From: an uncultured Clostridium sp.
GTDB taxonomy: Bacteria > Bacillota > Clostridia > Lachnospirales > Lachnospiraceae
Length of the DNA: 12,931 nt
Reading direction: 5' to 3'
Assembly (NCBI GenBank): GCA_900551225.1
Contig: URUZ01000120.1
Span: 1-12,931, forward strand
The notes beneath the pieces are model-generated. The model ran no database searches. It saw nothing but the letters and a program-made list of their open reading frames with translations, and was not told the DNA's origin. Position numbers and translations under genes: made by a program. Position 1 is the first letter of the stretch; each line of letters starts with the position of its first letter. This document shows, piece by piece, positions 1-6,353 of the stretch.

Positions 1-162
1 TTCCCGGGTGATCCCGTCTGAGGCCAGCATCTGGTAGATCTGGTCAGCTGTCTCCCTGCTGGAAAATCCCGTGCTCAGTAGAATGGTCCGAAGGATGGCT
101 CCGTCCTTCATCACCGCTGCCTTGGCCGCACTGGAACCGATGTCTATCCCAACCTGATACAT
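1..162 (-). CDS. Acyl-CoA dehydratase activase (BadF/BadG/HgdC family), 5' end only
   Basis: The first 54 codons are visible; the gene runs off the left edge. The protein begins MYQVGIDIGSSAAKAAVMKD, which is the phosphate-1 loop of the ASKHA (actin/Hsp70/sugar kinase) ATPase fold as found in activators of 2-hydroxyacyl-CoA dehydratases. Family members are small dimeric [4Fe-4S] ATPases that push one electron into the dehydratase component, in amino acid fermentation or in benzoyl-CoA-type reduction. The Fe-S cysteines would lie in the missing part, so the subtype (HgdC, FldI, BadF or a long fused form) cannot be settled. The ATG is preceded by GGGAG six bases upstream. The gene is divergent to a LysR regulator, which is a likely candidate to control it. 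Confidence 0.8.
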   Translation of the reverse strand, partial: MYQVGIDIGSSAAKAAVMKDGAILRTILLSTGFSSRETADQIYQMLASDGITRE

Positions 163-193
163 CTTTGTCTCCCTTTCTCCTGTTTTACTTAAA

Positions 194-223
194 ATTGTAC
201 CATTTAATGAGAATCCTTACCAA
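194..223 (-). promoter_or_regulatory. Sigma-A-type promoter for the activase gene
   Basis: On the minus strand, TTGGTA (223-218, 4/6 to consensus) is followed by an 18-bp spacer and TACAAT (199-194, 5/6) carrying an extended TGn element. The predicted start is about 25 bases before the activase ATG. The -35 box overlaps the edge of the palindrome at 222-239, so a protein bound there would affect polymerase. Seen in sequence; activity is inferred. Confidence 0.55.
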
Positions 224-239
224 TCATTTATTAATGATT
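222..239. promoter_or_regulatory. Perfect palindrome, candidate LysR-type operator
   Basis: AATCATT (222-228), a 4-base spacer, then AATGATT (233-239) form a perfect 7-bp inverted repeat between the divergent activase and LysR genes. It touches the activase -35 box. LysR-type regulators typically bind AT-rich T-N11-A dyads in the divergent gap, so this is a plausible binding site. The region is AT-rich, so a chance palindrome is possible. Confidence 0.35.
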
Positions 240-250
240 TTGTTGTTCAT

Positions 251-269
251 TTATAGATAAAATCTATAA
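251..269. promoter_or_regulatory. Perfect 8-bp inverted repeat, candidate LysR-type operator
   Basis: TTATAGAT (251-258), spacer AAA, then ATCTATAA (262-269) form a perfect dyad containing ATAG-N7-CTAT, which fits the T-N11-A layout of LysR boxes. It covers the -35 and spacer of the predicted lysR promoter, a position typical of LysR autorepression. Together with 222-239 it gives two dyads 29 bp apart centre to centre. Confidence 0.45.
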
Positions 270-282
270 GTCATGTTATACT
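254..282 (+). promoter_or_regulatory. Extended -10 promoter for the LysR gene
   Basis: TAGATA (254-259, 4/6 to TTGACA), a 17-bp spacer and TATACT (277-282, 5/6) with an extended TGT just before it. The predicted start lies near 289, about 27 bases before the lysR ATG. The -35 box lies inside the palindrome 251-269, consistent with autoregulation. Confidence 0.5.
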
Positions 283-315
283 GCCTGTAAGATAAATTGC
301 CGGGAGGTACAAGAT

Positions 316-1215
316 ATGGAGTTTAAGCAGCTGGAAGCCTTTGTGGCCGTGGTGGATTACAACAGTTTTACGGAGGCGGCCCGCCGTCTCTACCTGACCC
401 AGCCCACCATCAGCGCCCACATCCTTTCCCTGGAAAAGGAGTTGAATTCCCGGCTGATCATCCGCACCACCAAACACATCACAGTGACACGGCGGGGGCA
501 GCAGCTCTATGACTGCGCTGTCCACATGCTGAAGATGCGCAGCAATCTCATAGAAGAGTTCACCGGAACCCAGCGCAGGGTCATTGATTTAAGCGCTTCC
601 ACCATCCCCTCCTCCTATCTTCTGCCGGAGCTGCTCAGCCAATTCTCCAAAACGGAACCGGACGTCCATTTCCATATCTGGCAGTCGGACAGCGGGGAGG
701 CGATCCAGAAGGTGGTCCAGGGAGTTGTGGACTTCGGCCTGGTGGGCACCAAAACAGCCGACGACTCCTGTGAGTTTCTCCCTTTCTGCCAGGACTGCCT
801 GGTTATCGCCACGCCGGTCAATGAACATTATCTCAGCCTTAAAGAGCGGCATACGGACTTTTCAGACTTCCGGGAAGAGCCTTTTATCATGCGCGAAAGC
901 GGCTCGGGCACAAAGAAGGAGATGGATGTGTTTCTGGAATCGCAGCAGCTGAATTCCTCCACCCTGAATGTAATCGCCTGCATGAACGACCTGGAGTCCA
1001 TCAAAAAGTCCATTGTCTCCGGGCTGGGAATCTCCATTGTCTCCTCTTACTCTGTCAGAGATCTGGAGAAAACAAAGCAGATCCTTCTGTTTCCGTTGGA
1101 AGAATCTGCTCACAGGCGTACATTTTATATTGTTTACAGCAGGCACAGAATTCTCAAGCCCTATGTCCGGCAGTTTCTGAAGTTTGTACAGCGGTACTAT
1201 ACGATGGCACTCTGA
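316..1215 (+). CDS. LysR-family transcriptional regulator
   Basis: This 299-aa protein has the normal length and layout of the LysR family. Residues 1-60 carry the winged helix-turn-helix (EAARRLYLTQPTISAHILSL with the following LEKEL and RTTK wing). The remainder, from about residue 88, is the periplasmic-binding-protein-like effector domain with typical IVSGLGISIVSS and FLPFCQDCLVIATP stretches. The N-terminus resembles the CysB-like clade that includes the so-called selenium-metabolism-associated LysR proteins of Clostridia; that likeness is from memory and says little about the effector. The ATG is preceded by GGGAGG eight bases upstream. It is divergent to an acyl-CoA dehydratase activase, so control of that fermentation gene is a reasonable inference. 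The effector is unknown. Confidence 0.93.
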   Translation: MEFKQLEAFVAVVDYNSFTEAARRLYLTQPTISAHILSLEKELNSRLIIRTTKHITVTRRGQQLYDCAVHMLKMRSNLIEEFTGTQRRVIDLSASTIPSSYLLPELLSQFSKTEPDVHFHIWQSDSGEAIQKVVQGVVDFGLVGTKTADDSCEFLPFCQDCLVIATPVNEHYLSLKERHTDFSDFREEPFIMRESGSGTKKEMDVFLESQQLNSSTLNVIACMNDLESIKKSIVSGLGISIVSSYSVRDLEKTKQILLFPLEESAHRRTFYIVYSRHRILKPYVRQFLKFVQRYYTMAL

Positions 1216-1304
1216 TGATGTTCCCGGCAAATGCATCTATCATAGTAAGAATCGGAACTGTCCATGCGGCGGCTGGCTGCTGACAGGAGTACGGCGGACC
1301 GGAT

Positions 1305-1856
1305 TTAGCGTACGCTCTGTTCCTTCCGGTATTTGGCGGGGCTATCTCCCATTTGATCTTTGAAAAAACGGTTGAATGCAGATAAACTGCCGAAACCTGC
1401 CAAAGCCGCGATATCAATGATTTTTTCATCTGTCTCCAGCAGCAGCCGCTTTGTTTCCTTCAATCTGAGCATATCCATATATGCCTTGGGCGTCATTCCA
1501 TATGCGCCCTTGAATATTTCCACAATGCGGCGCTGTGACAGCCCCACCTGGTTCATATCTTCATTCCACGAAGTATTCCGGACATACAGTTCTTCCAGCT
1601 GTTTCTTTACCATACCGGCGATGTCCTCCATGGGCTGATAGGACAGAAGGTCGCTGCGGCAGCGTTTACATGGCCGAAAACCAGCTTGTATGGCTTCCCC
1701 GGCATTATCGAAGAACCGGACATTCTCTTTCAGCGGCAGTTTTGACCGGCAGGAGGGACGGCAGAATATCCCCGTGGTTTTGACACCGTAAAAGAATATG
1801 CCATCATAATTTGTGTCATTCTGTTTTACCGCCTCATACATTTCATCTTCTGTCAT
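1305..1856 (-). CDS. adaA: AdaA-type methylphosphotriester-sensing AraC regulator
   Basis: The 183-aa protein has two Ada modules. The N-terminal Ada zinc domain (about residues 8-72) keeps all four zinc cysteines C32, C36, C63 and C66 with the spacing of E. coli Ada C38/C42/C69/C72; C32 would be the methyl acceptor from DNA methylphosphotriesters. The C-terminal AraC-type double helix-turn-helix (about 85-178) ends with IAALAGFGSLSAFNRFFK. No O6-methylguanine methyltransferase domain follows, so this is the AdaA type (as in Bacillus subtilis), a sensor-activator rather than a full Ada. No ogt or alkA gene is nearby. The start lies 20 bp after an upstream Fe-S protein gene on the same strand, so the two are probably co-transcribed. 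It converges with lysR, and the 89-bp gap between them shows no clear terminator. Confidence 0.9.
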   Translation of the reverse strand: MTEDEMYEAVKQNDTNYDGIFFYGVKTTGIFCRPSCRSKLPLKENVRFFDNAGEAIQAGFRPCKRCRSDLLSYQPMEDIAGMVKKQLEELYVRNTSWNEDMNQVGLSQRRIVEIFKGAYGMTPKAYMDMLRLKETKRLLLETDEKIIDIAALAGFGSLSAFNRFFKDQMGDSPAKYRKEQSVR

Positions 1857-1876
1857 ATTCGTTCCTATATTGGGTA

Positions 1877-2527
1877 TCAGTGATTTACAATATATGCATC
1901 CAGCTCATCATGCCATTTTGGGATATCATATTCCTGGGGCTCAGTCCATTCATCAAATAACAGATCCACAAGGTGGCGCGGCTTCTTTTTCCCAATATGC
2001 ATGGCTTTTATGCATGATACGCAGTAAACCACCACATGTTCGCAGGGCATAGCGTCCGCCCGCCTTTTCATAGCTGCCCGGACTTTTTCTAAATCCCAGG
2101 CAGGGTACAAGCTGTCCCCGCAGCAGACGGAATTTGTGCCAAAGGCTGCCGCCTCCAGAACTTTAATGTTCATTTTTTTAAGGAGACTGCGCACCGCTTT
2201 ATGTACGGCCGGCTTATTCCGGACCGGGCAGGCATCGTGAACACTCATTTCTATGCCATTATAATCAGGAAAATGGAAGCTGTCCAATCCGTCAAGAACT
2301 TCCCACAGTGAGACTGTTTGGATGCCCTCATAAAGGGTACCGAATCTTCTGTCGCACCCGGCGCAAACGTTGATGATCGTGGAGCCATACGGCAGGTTTG
2401 GATCATGGCGGCAGCAGGTTTCGTGCAGTTTAACATCAGGGAAGTTTTCGTTCAAATACTGTATGATCTGCTGCGCTTTCTCCGGTTTATAAATGTTTAG
2501 AGCACATCCAGGGTTAAAATATAACAT
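1877..2527 (-). CDS. Two-domain cysteine-rich (CCG/HdrB-like) Fe-S protein
   Basis: The 216-aa protein contains two tandem copies of the CCG cysteine-rich domain known from heterodisulfide reductase subunit B, GlpC and LutA. Copy one has C8, C38-C39, C55 and C58; copy two has C100, C135-C136-G137, C169 and C172. In the family such motifs hold unusual non-cubane [4Fe-4S] clusters and handle electrons for disulfide or hydroxyacid chemistry. No signal peptide or membrane segment is seen, so it should be cytosolic. No partner flavoprotein or HdrA/HdrC gene is visible, so the substrate is unknown. The ATG at 2527 is chosen over an in-frame GTG at 2536 because GGAGG sits 8 bases before it. It heads a likely two-gene operon with adaA. 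Confidence 0.8.
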   Translation of the reverse strand: MLYFNPGCALNIYKPEKAQQIIQYLNENFPDVKLHETCCRHDPNLPYGSTIINVCAGCDRRFGTLYEGIQTVSLWEVLDGLDSFHFPDYNGIEMSVHDACPVRNKPAVHKAVRSLLKKMNIKVLEAAAFGTNSVCCGDSLYPAWDLEKVRAAMKRRADAMPCEHVVVYCVSCIKAMHIGKKKPRHLVDLLFDEWTEPQEYDIPKWHDELDAYIVNH

Positions 2528-2597
2528 TCTTTCCACCTCCGGAATAACAATATCACAGATCCTCCTTGATTTCTCCGCAGAAATGGATATTTAATTT

Positions 2598-3302
2598 TCA
2601 AACGGCTGCAGGTCTTGGGCTGATGAAATACTGGATCATCGGCCCAACCTTCTCCTTGGCCGCCACCTCAAAGCAGGGCTCCAGCAATGCCTCAAAGCCT
2701 TCAACCGACAGATCGAACCGGTCTGCTCTGCCCAGATACGCTTCAATCCGCCCGGTAATCTCGAATTCAGGGCTTCCCACATCCGGTATGTCGATGACCG
2801 CCCTGGCCTTGGGCTTCAATATTCTGTGCAGCTCACGGATCACCTGCTCCACAAATCCCGATTCAAAATATTCCAGGGAACCAATACATGCGCCAATATC
2901 AAAAAAGTCCGAATCAAATGGTGTTTCATGCATACTCCCGCAGTACAGGCCACCCACTGGAATGCGGTTGCGCGCTGTATATTCAAGCAGCAGTTCTATT
3001 GTTTTACAGCTGATATCCACCCCATAATAGACAGACTGCCATTGCCGGTATCCCCGGAACATTAGATTTAAACAGCAGCCAAAGTCAATGAACTTCATAC
3101 CTGTTCCGGGGGACAAATAATCAAATATTTCCCGGCGGCCGCTGTCCGAAAGATCATCATCTGACTGCATTTTTACATACAGCGGGTAATTGGGAATATT
3201 TGTAATCTCAGGTGGCAGATTTTTATAAAGATCAATCCCTTTTCTCCCTAAATCAATGGCTCTGTCATAGGACTCAGCAACTGCTTTTAAATGTTCTTTC
3301 AT
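2598..3302 (-). CDS. Class I SAM-dependent methyltransferase
   Basis: The 234-aa protein looks like a Rossmann-fold methyltransferase of the Methyltransf_11/25 type. Motif I is KFIDFGCCLNL, an altered version of the usual LDxGCGxG; motif II is YYGVDIS; motif IV is FDIGACIGSLEYF; and LHRILKPKARAVIDIP is the typical post-motif strand. The substrate cannot be told from sequence. An in-frame ATG at 3317 exists, but the GGAGG at 3315-3311 is placed 8 bases before the ATG at 3302 and would be part of the coding region otherwise, so 3302 is preferred. It is divergent to the DUF4397 gene; 70 bp separate its stop from the ATG of the Fe-S gene downstream on the same strand. Confidence 0.82.
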   Translation of the reverse strand: MKEHLKAVAESYDRAIDLGRKGIDLYKNLPPEITNIPNYPLYVKMQSDDDLSDSGRREIFDYLSPGTGMKFIDFGCCLNLMFRGYRQWQSVYYGVDISCKTIELLLEYTARNRIPVGGLYCGSMHETPFDSDFFDIGACIGSLEYFESGFVEQVIRELHRILKPKARAVIDIPDVGSPEFEITGRIEAYLGRADRFDLSVEGFEALLEPCFEVAAKEKVGPMIQYFISPRPAAV

Positions 3303-3346
3303 TGGTGGTTCCTCCATAAAACAATATCAGTTGTTAAACGATCTGC

Positions 3347-3373
3347 ACACCACCTTTTCGTTACGCATAAAAT
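3347..3373 (+). promoter_or_regulatory. Possible sporulation-type (sigma-E/sigma-K) promoter
   Basis: CATAAAAT at 3366-3373 matches seven of eight positions of the sigma-E -10 box CATACAAT and most of the sigma-K CATANNNTA. An AC dinucleotide at 3347-3348 lies 17 bases before it, as in sigma-K promoters. The predicted start would leave a leader of about 25 bases before the ATG at 3407. The motif is short and AT-rich, so this is tentative. Confidence 0.25.
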
Positions 3374-3406
3374 GTGGTAAAAGAATATCAAATGAAAGGG
3401 GTATTT

Positions 3407-4327
3407 ATGACCAACGACAATTACATCAAATCAATGAACGGGGATTTTTACCCCTATCCCCCCGCCTACTCAGAGTTTGATCCATTGCCTGACAACTATG
3501 ATCCATGGCTGTATTCCCAGGAATACAATCCGATTGTTCCATATCAGGAAGGAGCTGCCGGCAGTTACTCTGCTACTATGGATACATCGTACAATCCCCC
3601 CACATGGATTATCCCATCGATGCCCACAGCACCTGCCAATCCTGTCGTCCCGGCTATGCCCACAATGCCTGCCAGGTCGGTAACCCCCTCAGTTCCTACA
3701 ACACCCGCTGAGCCGATGGTTCCATCTACTCCCACAACTCCCGCCGAGCCGATGGTTCCGTCTACTCCCACAACTCCCGCTGAGCCGATGGTTCCATCTA
3801 CTCCCACAACTCCTGCTGAACCGATGGTTCCGTCTACTCCCACAACTCCTGCTGAGCCGATGGTCCCATCTACTCCCACAACTCCTGCTGAACCGATGGT
3901 TCCATCTATGCCCACAATTCCTGCTGAGCCGATGGTTCCATCTATGCCCACAATTCCCGCTATGCCTGTGATTCCCTCGCTGCCAACTATTCCTGCCACC
4001 AACACCACCGACTGGTCATGGAACTGGGGTATATACCGTCCAATCGGATTCATCTCCATGTCACAGGTCAGGTTCTATAATGGAGCAGTTCAGGAGCCTA
4101 TACAGATTTATGTAAACAATCATCTGGTTGCCTCAAACCTGAATTATTCGGAATACACGCATTTCTATAACGTAGCGCCGGGACGCTACCGGATCACAGT
4201 GTACAGGGGAGCAAATCTGAATTCTCCGCTGATAGATACATGGATGTCATTTAACCCCAATACCTCTTACACGGTTATGGTGACCGGTTTTGGGCCCAAT
4301 TACTGGCTCCAGTCGGCAACTGTATAG
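3407..4327 (+). CDS. Pro-X-X repeat protein with C-terminal DUF4397 domain
   Basis: The 306-aa protein has three parts. Residues 1-65 are rich in Tyr, Pro and acidic residues (for example DFYPYPPAYSEFDPLPDNYD). Residues 69-197 are a tandem 12-residue repeat with Pro at every third position (consensus VPSTPTTPAEPM). Residues about 219-294 match DUF4397, including VRFYNG, IQIYVNNHLVASNL, VAPGRYRITVYRG and SYTVMVTG, a beta-sandwich seen in many cell-surface proteins. There is no signal peptide, LPXTG motif or membrane segment, which argues against Sec export; a spore coat or exosporium role is an inference from the Tyr/Pro-rich start and possible sporulation promoter. ATG 3407 is preceded by AAAGGGG five bases upstream and is preferred over GTG 3374 and ATG 3392. 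A strong terminator follows. Confidence 0.8.
   Translation: MTNDNYIKSMNGDFYPYPPAYSEFDPLPDNYDPWLYSQEYNPIVPYQEGAAGSYSATMDTSYNPPTWIIPSMPTAPANPVVPAMPTMPARSVTPSVPTTPAEPMVPSTPTTPAEPMVPSTPTTPAEPMVPSTPTTPAEPMVPSTPTTPAEPMVPSTPTTPAEPMVPSMPTIPAEPMVPSMPTIPAMPVIPSLPTIPATNTTDWSWNWGIYRPIGFISMSQVRFYNGAVQEPIQIYVNNHLVASNLNYSEYTHFYNVAPGRYRITVYRGANLNSPLIDTWMSFNPNTSYTVMVTGFGPNYWLQSATV
3611..3997 (+). repeat. 36-bp tandem repeat encoding (Pro-X-X)4 units
   Basis: Ten full 36-bp units plus a 27-bp partial unit encode 12-residue blocks. Units 4-8 (3719-3898) encode the identical peptide VPSTPTTPAEPM but differ at synonymous third positions (CCA/CCG, GAG/GAA, CCC/CCT, GCC/GCT). The flanking units vary more (for example VPSMPTIPAEPM and IPSMPTAPANPV). 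Pro occupies positions 2, 5, 8 and 11 of each unit except one (Ser in unit 2), so the tract should form an extended polyproline-II rod. Copy number is likely to vary between strains. Confidence 0.95.
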
Positions 4328-4340
4328 CCGTTCATTTCTC

Positions 4341-4378
4341 AATCACGGATGGTCCTTTTCCGGATCATCCGTGATTTT
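4341..4378 (+). terminator. Rho-independent terminator of the DUF4397 gene
   Basis: A 15-bp stem (4341-4355 with 4362-4376, one G-T wobble) closes a 6-base loop and runs into TTTT at 4375-4378. It starts 13 bases after the stop codon. There is no T-run on the opposite strand, so it should act mainly on plus-strand transcripts. Confidence 0.9.
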
Positions 4379-4402
4379 CATAAGCTAAGTATAAAAAATA
4401 AA

Positions 4403-4861
4403 TTATAAATATACGAAAAGTCTATCAAGTTCATCATTCAAACGTATTCTTAAATCCTTCAGCTCCTCTGCCCCAGGACGATACTCTTCTGCAGTTAATT
4501 CATTACCCAACTGCCAAACTGGTCCGCAGGCAGGCGTATCGCCGCTTCTTCTGGGAAATATATGCCAATGCATGTGAACACCTCTGCCCGCCCCAAGAAG
4601 CTCATAATTAAGTTTTTCTGGCTTAAATGCATTATATACCGCTTCAGCCACAATGGACATTTCATGTAAAAACGCATCTCTGAACTGAGAATTTAAAAAA
4701 TGCAGTTCTGTTGCGTGTTCTTTACAAAGAAAAAGCGTATACCCCTTAATCCGCTGATAATCTCCCAACACCACATATCCGGTATTTAGCTCCCTGACAA
4801 AATATGGATTTTGCTCCTTCTTTATCCAACTAATTCTTTCACACACCAAACAATCATTCAT
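4403..4861 (-). CDS. HIT-family (histidine triad) nucleotide hydrolase/transferase-like protein
   Basis: The 152-aa protein carries the histidine triad H96-M-H98-W-H100 in GVHMHWHIFPRR, the catalytic loop of HIT proteins, and an N-terminal C4-x2-C7 pair as in zinc-binding Hint-like members. HIT enzymes hydrolyse or transfer nucleoside phosphates (phosphoramidates, AppppA or AMP-lysine-type bonds). The exact substrate is not predictable. The ATG at 4861 overlaps the TGA of the upstream gene (ATGA, 4858-4861) and has GGAGG six bases before it, so it is preferred to a start 12 codons further upstream. Translation is probably coupled to the preceding hypothetical gene. It is the last gene of the minus-strand run from recQ. 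Confidence 0.88.
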   Translation of the reverse strand: MNDCLVCERISWIKKEQNPYFVRELNTGYVVLGDYQRIKGYTLFLCKEHATELHFLNSQFRDAFLHEMSIVAEAVYNAFKPEKLNYELLGAGRGVHMHWHIFPRRSGDTPACGPVWQLGNELTAEEYRPGAEELKDLRIRLNDELDRLFVYL

Positions 4862-5490
4862 TGGATTCCTCCCTCCCCTTCTCTCAGAAAATAACAAATA
4901 CCCTCTCTCCCCGGTACTTTTTCAAGCCTAAAATCCAAATTCTCAGGGCAATTCCCCCGTCCCTCTATAATAGCAAACGGCTGTACATTAGGACTGTATC
5001 CTGACGCCAGTTTTGTCAGGCCGATAGACGCGTCATTCCCTTCAAGACCCGTCTGAATCGTCCTGACCAGGGGAAACTGCCATATCTTCCGGGCGGCCTC
5101 CAGCAAATGGATCATCTTTTCTTTTTTGAATCTGGCGGGATACTCACTGCACAAAACCTCGTCCTCAGGAATGATGATTTCATAGCTGAACGTGTTATCT
5201 TCCGGGTAATTGTTCATCCAAAATCCCCTTACTGACAAAAAACCATCAAAATCATATAATACCTGCTTATAATCATGTTTGTAATGCTGTGTGTAACCCA
5301 GGTGAAAATTCTGCTCTAATTTTTTTTGATTCCATTCTATAATATCAGCATAGCACTCTTCCTCAAATCCCCAATAGCCGGACTTAAATTTTAGCCCGGC
5401 ATGATCCAGCACTGAATAAAAATCGCTTACAAACATTCCATAAATATCGTCTCTCAAAAATTGCAATGACATGTTAAAGTATGCCGGCAT
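4858..5490 (-). CDS. Hypothetical protein, 210 aa
   Basis: I do not recognise this protein. It is soluble in appearance, rich in aromatic and acidic residues (for example FLRDDIYGMFVSDFYSVL and YKHDYKQVLYDFDGFL), with no signal peptide, membrane segment or known catalytic motif. The composition is like that of immunity or small cytosolic effector-binding proteins, but this is only an impression. The ATG at 5490 has GGGAGG six bases upstream and is preferred to an in-frame TTG at 5523 that overlaps the previous gene. It overlaps the HIT gene by four bases and follows the 163-aa hypothetical by 20 bp, so all three are probably one operon. The DNA is clearly AT-richer than recQ or dhaKL. Confidence 0.75.
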   Translation of the reverse strand: MPAYFNMSLQFLRDDIYGMFVSDFYSVLDHAGLKFKSGYWGFEEECYADIIEWNQKKLEQNFHLGYTQHYKHDYKQVLYDFDGFLSVRGFWMNNYPEDNTFSYEIIIPEDEVLCSEYPARFKKEKMIHLLEAARKIWQFPLVRTIQTGLEGNDASIGLTKLASGYSPNVQPFAIIEGRGNCPENLDFRLEKVPGREGICYFLREGEGGIQ

Positions 5491-5510
5491 AACTGTCCTC
5501 CCAATTTTGC

Positions 5511-6002
5511 TTACAATCTCCAAATCTCAACGATCTCACAACATGCGTGATTTTCATCTGGATATTTTTCATATAAGGATAACTGGGTATTAACGGCTTC
5601 CCGATATGTGGAAATTAAACCATATCCATTTAACGTTTCATAACAAATGGCTTCCTCAAATCCTGCCCCGCAATTGGTTATTGCACTGATTGTTGTTGTC
5701 TCTTCTATAAGATCATATCCGCAGAATACAAACGGGCCGCCGGATAACCGGTTATTGGGTTCGATGCCAGGACGGATAATAACCGCTAACACTTGCCGGC
5801 TGTCCGTCCTTTTTGCACTTACCTGTTCATTTTCGATTTCGTACATCTCCATAAGCCCACAATCAAAGGTCACCAGTTCAGGGGCTGATATTTTATTTTT
5901 ATTAAATCCCCTTAGACCTTCGCTGTTCCAACAGCGGTCACACAGGAAATAACGGATACGTCCATACATTTCATATGATCGATAAATTTCTGTTATTGAC
6001 AT
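5511..6002 (-). CDS. Hypothetical protein, 163 aa
   Basis: I do not recognise a named family. It has conspicuous Cys and Tyr residues and a C-terminal stretch containing FVFCGYDLIEETTTISAITN, NCGAGFEEAI, LNGYGLISTYREA and KYPDENHACCEIVEIWRL. This resembles uncharacterised Lachnospiraceae proteins that occur in groups, though I cannot name the family. No signal peptide or transmembrane segment is present. The start at ATG 6002 is supported by GGTGA five bases upstream, which pairs with the anti-SD, and by the upstream membrane gene ending at 6008; the open frame continues further back only through that gene. Confidence 0.7.
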   Translation of the reverse strand: MSITEIYRSYEMYGRIRYFLCDRCWNSEGLRGFNKNKISAPELVTFDCGLMEMYEIENEQVSAKRTDSRQVLAVIIRPGIEPNNRLSGGPFVFCGYDLIEETTTISAITNCGAGFEEAICYETLNGYGLISTYREAVNTQLSLYEKYPDENHACCEIVEIWRL

Positions 6003-6007
6003 GTCAT

Positions 6008-6310
6008 TCACCGTACCATGCCGGATAGAACAATGAGTACCGCTACTCCAATCAGGAAATACCTGAAAGTAGTTAATTTCCGCTGCGTCGTCAAAGCATA
6101 CATTATAAAAGCAATCAACAGCATAGCCAGGGCACACAGCGCCGTATAGTGGGTCCCCTGGGTTCCGTTTGACCACGCTTTTAATCCCAGACCTGTTAAA
6201 AACTCATCCCCTATGCAATATCCGCTTTTCTTCCAGGTCATTCCAAATAATACCGATCCAATCATTAATAATACAGACAGCCCTCTGATCAAAACTGTTT
6301 TAATTGGCAT
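6008..6310 (-). CDS. Small three-helix membrane protein, 100 aa
   Basis: Three hydrophobic segments are visible: about residues 6-24 (VLIRGLSVLLMIGSVLFGM), 55-73 (YTALCALAMLLIAFIMYAL) and 82-98 (FRYFLIGVAVLIVLSG). A polar loop of about 30 residues separates the first and second. No functional motif is seen. GGAGG lies four bases before the ATG (after GAGGAGGAGTA). The stop is five bases before the next ATG, so it belongs to the same operon as the 163-aa and 210-aa hypotheticals. The gap to the preceding 70-aa gene is 43 bp without a terminator. Confidence 0.75.
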   Translation of the reverse strand: MPIKTVLIRGLSVLLMIGSVLFGMTWKKSGYCIGDEFLTGLGLKAWSNGTQGTHYTALCALAMLLIAFIMYALTTQRKLTTFRYFLIGVAVLIVLSGMVR

Positions 6311-6353
6311 TACTCCTCCTCAATAACCGCTCCATTGATTTTCATAAATAGCT

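Noticed and set aside
1216..1304. Possible shared terminator between the convergent lysR and adaA genes
   Set aside because: Only the short palindrome AGCGTACGCT at the adaA 3' end was seen, with no T-run and no longer stem.
862..1429. Minus-strand open frames of 124 and 91 codons across the lysR 3' end and the lysR/adaA gap
   Set aside because: They overlap two well-supported genes in other frames, have no good ribosome binding site and no recognisable domain.
2537..2597. Second GGAGG ahead of the Fe-S protein gene, followed by GTG, as a possible leader peptide
   Set aside because: The GTG is only four bases from the GGAGG and the short frame shows no regulatory feature such as a run of one amino acid or a hairpin.
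3565..4059. Minus-strand open frame of 164 codons with collagen-like Gly-X-X repeats (for example GTIGSAGVVGVD)
   Set aside because: It is the antisense image of the Pro-X-X repeat: CCN codons read backwards give GGN glycines in the shifted frame. The plus-strand frame has the ribosome binding site, DUF4397 domain and terminator.
4379..4402. Terminator for the minus-strand run ending with the HIT gene
   Set aside because: The sequence is AT-rich without a clear stem, and the strong hairpin at 4341-4378 lacks a T-run on the minus strand.
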